Shown here piece by piece: positions 60,901 to 64,000 of a stretch of 64,000 nt of DNA. The number at the start of each line of letters is the position of its first letter. The first letter of the stretch is position 1. A program made the position numbers and the translations under genes. The notes beneath the pieces were generated by a model. It worked only from the letters and a program-made list of their open reading frames with translations. It did not search any database and had not been told where the DNA came from. Source of the DNA: Acorus gramineus (lineage: Eukaryota > Streptophyta > Magnoliopsida > Acorales > Acoraceae); NCBI GenBank assembly GCA_030737835.1, contig JAUJYN010000018.1:930001-994000 (forward strand), written 5' to 3'.

Positions 60901-61516
60901 TGGCTGAAAACAGGGGTGTAAAGGGGGTATGAGAGGGAGATAGAGAGAAGAGAAACAACAACAACAACAACAACAACACACACACTCACCCTTTTTGCAC
61001 TCTCTCTTGTGCTTCTTCTTCTTCTTTTCCTTCTTTAACAACACACACACACACACACACACAAAACAGAGAGGGACAGGGAGAGGGAGAGGGAGTGAGA
61101 GAGTGAGGGATTTTCTCACTTGGGGGGGGGGGTGATGAGAAGGAAAAAAAAGGGGGTGAACTTAAGCTTATTCTCACCCTCTAACACTCAAAAATAACCA
61201 AAGGTTGCTTAACCCTTAAGCAAGGGGGGGGGGGGTGAGGTTACCAAAGGTCACCATATTCACCAAAATATCTAACACTATTCGACCAACCAAACCAAGA
61301 ACTCTCAAAACCCGGATACGGTTCGAAACTGCATATTTTTCAAAACGTTATCGGAATTCGATGAAATTTTTATGGGTAGTACAAAACGGTACGAGGACTT
61401 ATAATATGCAGTTAGATTTTCAATCAGAATACTTCAACTCCCGCAGGTAGCTAAAAACCAAAATTTTAGCAACTTCAATCGAAAAATATAAGGCTCCAAA
61501 TGACACGGGCATAACA
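57932..61516 (-). repeat. Solo LTR S5 (~3.6 kb) in the LINE
   Basis: Plus-strand ends are tgtcaagcccc and ggcataaca. Flanks are cccag and cccaa, a 5-bp duplication with one difference. Minus-strand micro-exon 60247-60283 lies between TTTTGCAG and GTGAGT; a donor-like GTAAAG is the complement of 60785-60790. Unlike its sisters it has an unrelated AT-rich stretch (60290-60780) where the CpG block normally lies. Type II U3, as in element A. Confidence 0.87.
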
Positions 61517-62950
61517 CCCAACCCACCGGCCTTTGGCTTCAGGCAAACTGATTCCCACGATGCAAGATGGGGTCTTCTGAGACCTGCCTCGGTGCCATTC
61601 CACAAGAACCATCGTCGGATAGTGTCTAATATATGAACCACCCCTTTAGACATTTTAAAAATAGACAGGAAGAAAGTTGGGAGGCTAGACATAACCGCCT
61701 GTAATAGAGTGATATGCCCACCAAGAATCAAGTTATGGCTCTTCCATCCTGCAAGCCTTTTGTTCATGTGGTCAGCTAGCACCATCTAGTCCTCCTTTCT
61801 TAGCTTATCTTTCACAAGGGGCAGTCCCAGGTGCTTGCATGGGAATGAGCTTACTGAGCGGCCCATTATATTCGCTAACAATGTGGCCTGGTGAGCCGAT
61901 ATATTGATGGGTAGTAGTGCGCTTTTGACATAGTTTACTTTAAGACCTGACAACCTTTCAAAGAATTTTAGAATAAAGCAAAAACCTTGCATAGTCTCCT
62001 CCTCAGCCTCCCCCAATAGGATTGTGTCGTCCGCATACTGAAGAATGGAGAATCAGGTTCCTTCGCGGGTCCCTACCAAGCCCTTTATCCAGCCCGCACG
62101 TGCTGCCGAGCTGCACATTTTGTACAGGTCATTAGCAACCGCAAGGAATAAGAATTGCGATAACGGGTCTCCTTGTCTGAGCCCCCGATTGATCAGGAAG
62201 TAGCCATGCACCTCCCCATTCACCACCATTGAAGCATGCATGATAGAGATGCATTGGCGAATCATACATAGCCAATTGCTGTTGAAGCCATGTAGCCCCA
62301 GCACTTGGAGAAGAAAGTTCCAGTCCACACTGTCGTAGGCCCTTTCGAAGTCCAGTTTCAATGGTACACCCTTGCGTTTATCCTTGTGGAGCTCCTCTAT
62401 TAGTTCCTGGGTAACCAAGAAGCTTTCTTGTAGTGATCTTCCGGGGATGAATGCTGCTTTTTCCACCTCAAATATCGATGCATTCACCGCTTGCATCCGA
62501 TTCGCCATTACCTTAGCAAGGATCATGTAACATGAGTTCACCAAGCAGATAGGTCTGTAATCTCCTATCGAGCATGCCCCATCCTTCTTGGGTATCAGCA
62601 CAAACATGGATGAATTAATGCTCCCAATGTGGTATCTGCCTTCACAAAACTCAACAAACATATCAATAATATCAGGGCCTACAATGTGCCAAAACAATTG
62701 GTAAAATCGCATACCAAAACTGTCCGGTCCTGGGGCCTTGTCTCCGTCGGAGGAATGAATTGCTCTGAGGATTTACTCCTCCGAGAACGGTGCTTCAAGT
62801 GATTGGGAAGAGTCTGACAGGATCCTCTACAATGAAGGGTCTTCCCAGGCCAGCTTCCACTCCCTCCTGTGAGAGAACGCCTCCTTGAAATGATCAATGA
62901 TCCTCCCGTGTAAGCCATTACTTTCCTCGACCCGCGTCCCCTCGAACTCC
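61517..62950 (-). pseudogene. LINE reverse transcriptase
   Basis: Minus-strand reading: DKAPGPDSFG (near 62730), then 62053-62712 with LIPKKDGACSIGDYRPICLV, AFIPGRSLQESFLVTQELIE, KLDFERAYDSVDWNFL and RGLRQGDPLSQFLFL, all standard RT blocks. The catalytic YADD is at 62027-62038 (complement). One in-frame stop at 62053-62055 lies just before FSILQYADD, and at least one more lies in the part before DKAPGPD. 61517-61785 gives the thumb region with LGGHITLLQAVMSSLPTFFL and ASWESVCLKPKAGGLG. It would copy LINE RNA at a nicked target. It is no longer functional. Confidence 0.9.
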
Positions 62951-63243
62951 AAGACTTGGATGTGGTTTACCTATTTTCAAATTGTGGCGGCTCTGTGGAA
63001 GAATTTGGAATTGTTATCTCCCAATTTTAGCCACAGGTCCTTCGAGTGCTGCCTCCACTCCATCTCTTCTAAGTGAAGAAGCGACGCCAGCCTCTCTCGC
63101 GCTGCTTGGCGTTCCGCACGTGCCCAGGCCTCCAGTGGACTCCCCTCCTCAGTTGTCCCATCTGTATATCAGTTCCATGCATCCGGTTTTCTCTGCCCTC
63201 CTGGCCACCTACGCCTCGACGGCCCATTGCTTGAGCCGTCTCT

Positions 63244-64000
63244 TCAGGCTGCGTAGTTTGAACGTGATCTTGAGTCGCCTCTGCGTCCTCCCGCTCCACC
63301 GGACCAGGAATCCCTTATGACTTCTTCTAAGCCCGGCCATTCCGTCCACCAAGACTCAAATTGGAAGTGTCTTTTCCTCCTATTCTGACCAGTTTGGATC
63401 AACAGGAGCGGAGTGTGATCGTTAACCGAGCGCGATAGGCTTTGGACCACCGTACCTGGGAAACTTTCATCCCACCCCGTATCCACAAAGATCCTGTCCA
63501 GTCTCGCAAGGGAAGGAATATCCCTGATGTTACTCCATGTATATGTCATGTTGGGGACGGGGAGGTCAATGAGACACCCACCTTCCACCCAATCGTTGAA
63601 ATCCCACATGGCCGGTGTTAAACCAGCGTGTCTGCTGCGCTCATCCACCGCCCTGGTCACATTAAAATCCCCTGCCACACACCACGGGCCTTCCCAGCGC
63701 CTGCGGGTTTTCGATAACTCAGCCCACATAACTGTCCTCTCCGGGTCAGAGTGTGGACCATACACCCCAGAGAACATCCAACGCGTAGCCGAAGCCACCT
63801 CCTCAAAATATACCAATACTGAGAATCGGTTAACCACACTGGCCACACACCTTCTGAAAGAAGAATTCCACACCACGATAATACCGCCAGAGTTTCCCAC
63901 CACCCCTCTGTACACCATCTGGTCAAGAACACCACCCCCGAATGCTTGTAACATCTGTGTTTCCACTAGCTAGATCTTGGTCTCCTGAAGACAGCAGATC
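63244..64000 (-). pseudogene. LINE APE-type endonuclease
   Basis: A 240-aa minus-strand frame (63244-63966) shows WMFSGVYGPH, AGDFNVTRAVDE (residues 98-109, catalytic GDFN), SLARLDRIFV (152-161) and SVNDHTPLLL (180-189, the D-H pair). Just upstream, near 63975-63990, LQETK, the conserved metal-binding Glu motif, is readable, with an in-frame stop between it and VETQML. The window ends there. The enzyme nicks target DNA to prime reverse transcription. 62951-63243 is the linker to RT and is not clearly open in one frame. Confidence 0.88.

Larger units (their letters stand above)
36663..64000 (-). mobile_element. L1-type LINE split into five pieces by nested LTR insertions
   Basis: Pieces, from 5' to 3' on the minus strand: 64000-61517, 57931-57915, 54876-54325, 39790-39433, 37045-36663. 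They join in one sense. Across the junctions the protein runs KPKAGGLG + ILD + LTAANNALLSKWLWKWG, then KSAYEWWK into AVQDNAPILWRLKVPLKIKG, then MVVPATI into WSVWRTRNAVIF. The 3' end has a poly(A) tail (T-run at about 36670-36688). The 5' end is outside the window. Content is an APE-type endonuclease, reverse transcriptase and zf-RVT tail, as in plant L1 elements. It is interrupted also by in-frame stops, so it is dead. It predates all the LTR insertions inside it. Confidence 0.88.

Overview
This is nuclear DNA from a flowering plant: a host gene with plant introns, plant Ty3/gypsy families (a chromovirus resembling Tekay/Del, and an Athila-like element), a plant L1-type LINE with a zf-RVT tail, and short fold-back elements. 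The single host gene falls steeply in GC from its first exon to its last, as is common in monocots, but the species cannot be told from this window. There is no CRISPR array, rRNA or tRNA gene.

Layout. 1-6045: Ty3/gypsy element A on the minus strand, with LTRs of about 3 kb and its left LTR cut by the window edge. 6046-14750: an Athila-like element on the minus strand (gag, protease, tRNA-Asp-type PBS), interrupted by a 3.7-kb solo LTR (10082-13763, plus). 14751-23459: a mosaic of LTR pieces in both orientations. 23460-26433: AT-rich repeats, an uncertain LTR-like remnant and a fold-back element. 26434-31356: the only host gene, an EMB8-like alpha/beta-hydrolase of eight exons and 434 aa, apparently intact. 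31357-36662: AT-rich intergenic DNA with two tandem duplications, a perfect 46-bp-arm palindrome and a degenerate minisatellite. 36663-64000: one L1-type LINE on the minus strand, split into five pieces by four LTR insertions, two with perfect 5-bp target duplications ATATT and AAGTC, one with GCCAG, and one with CCCAR. The GCCAG insertion itself holds another LTR (ATGCG duplication), which in turn holds Ty3/gypsy element B (43891-51547).

The most unusual signal is inside the ~3-kb LTRs. About nine copies on both strands carry the same ordered set of splice-like signals: a GTRAGY donor, a GC-rich purine-pyrimidine block, a 27-40-nt micro-exon between AG and GTGAGT, a tandem array of G-quadruplex motifs with hairpins, and a final pyrimidine-CAG acceptor about 400 bp from the LTR end. 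This suggests the LTR makes a spliced leader RNA. That reading is inferred from sequence only.
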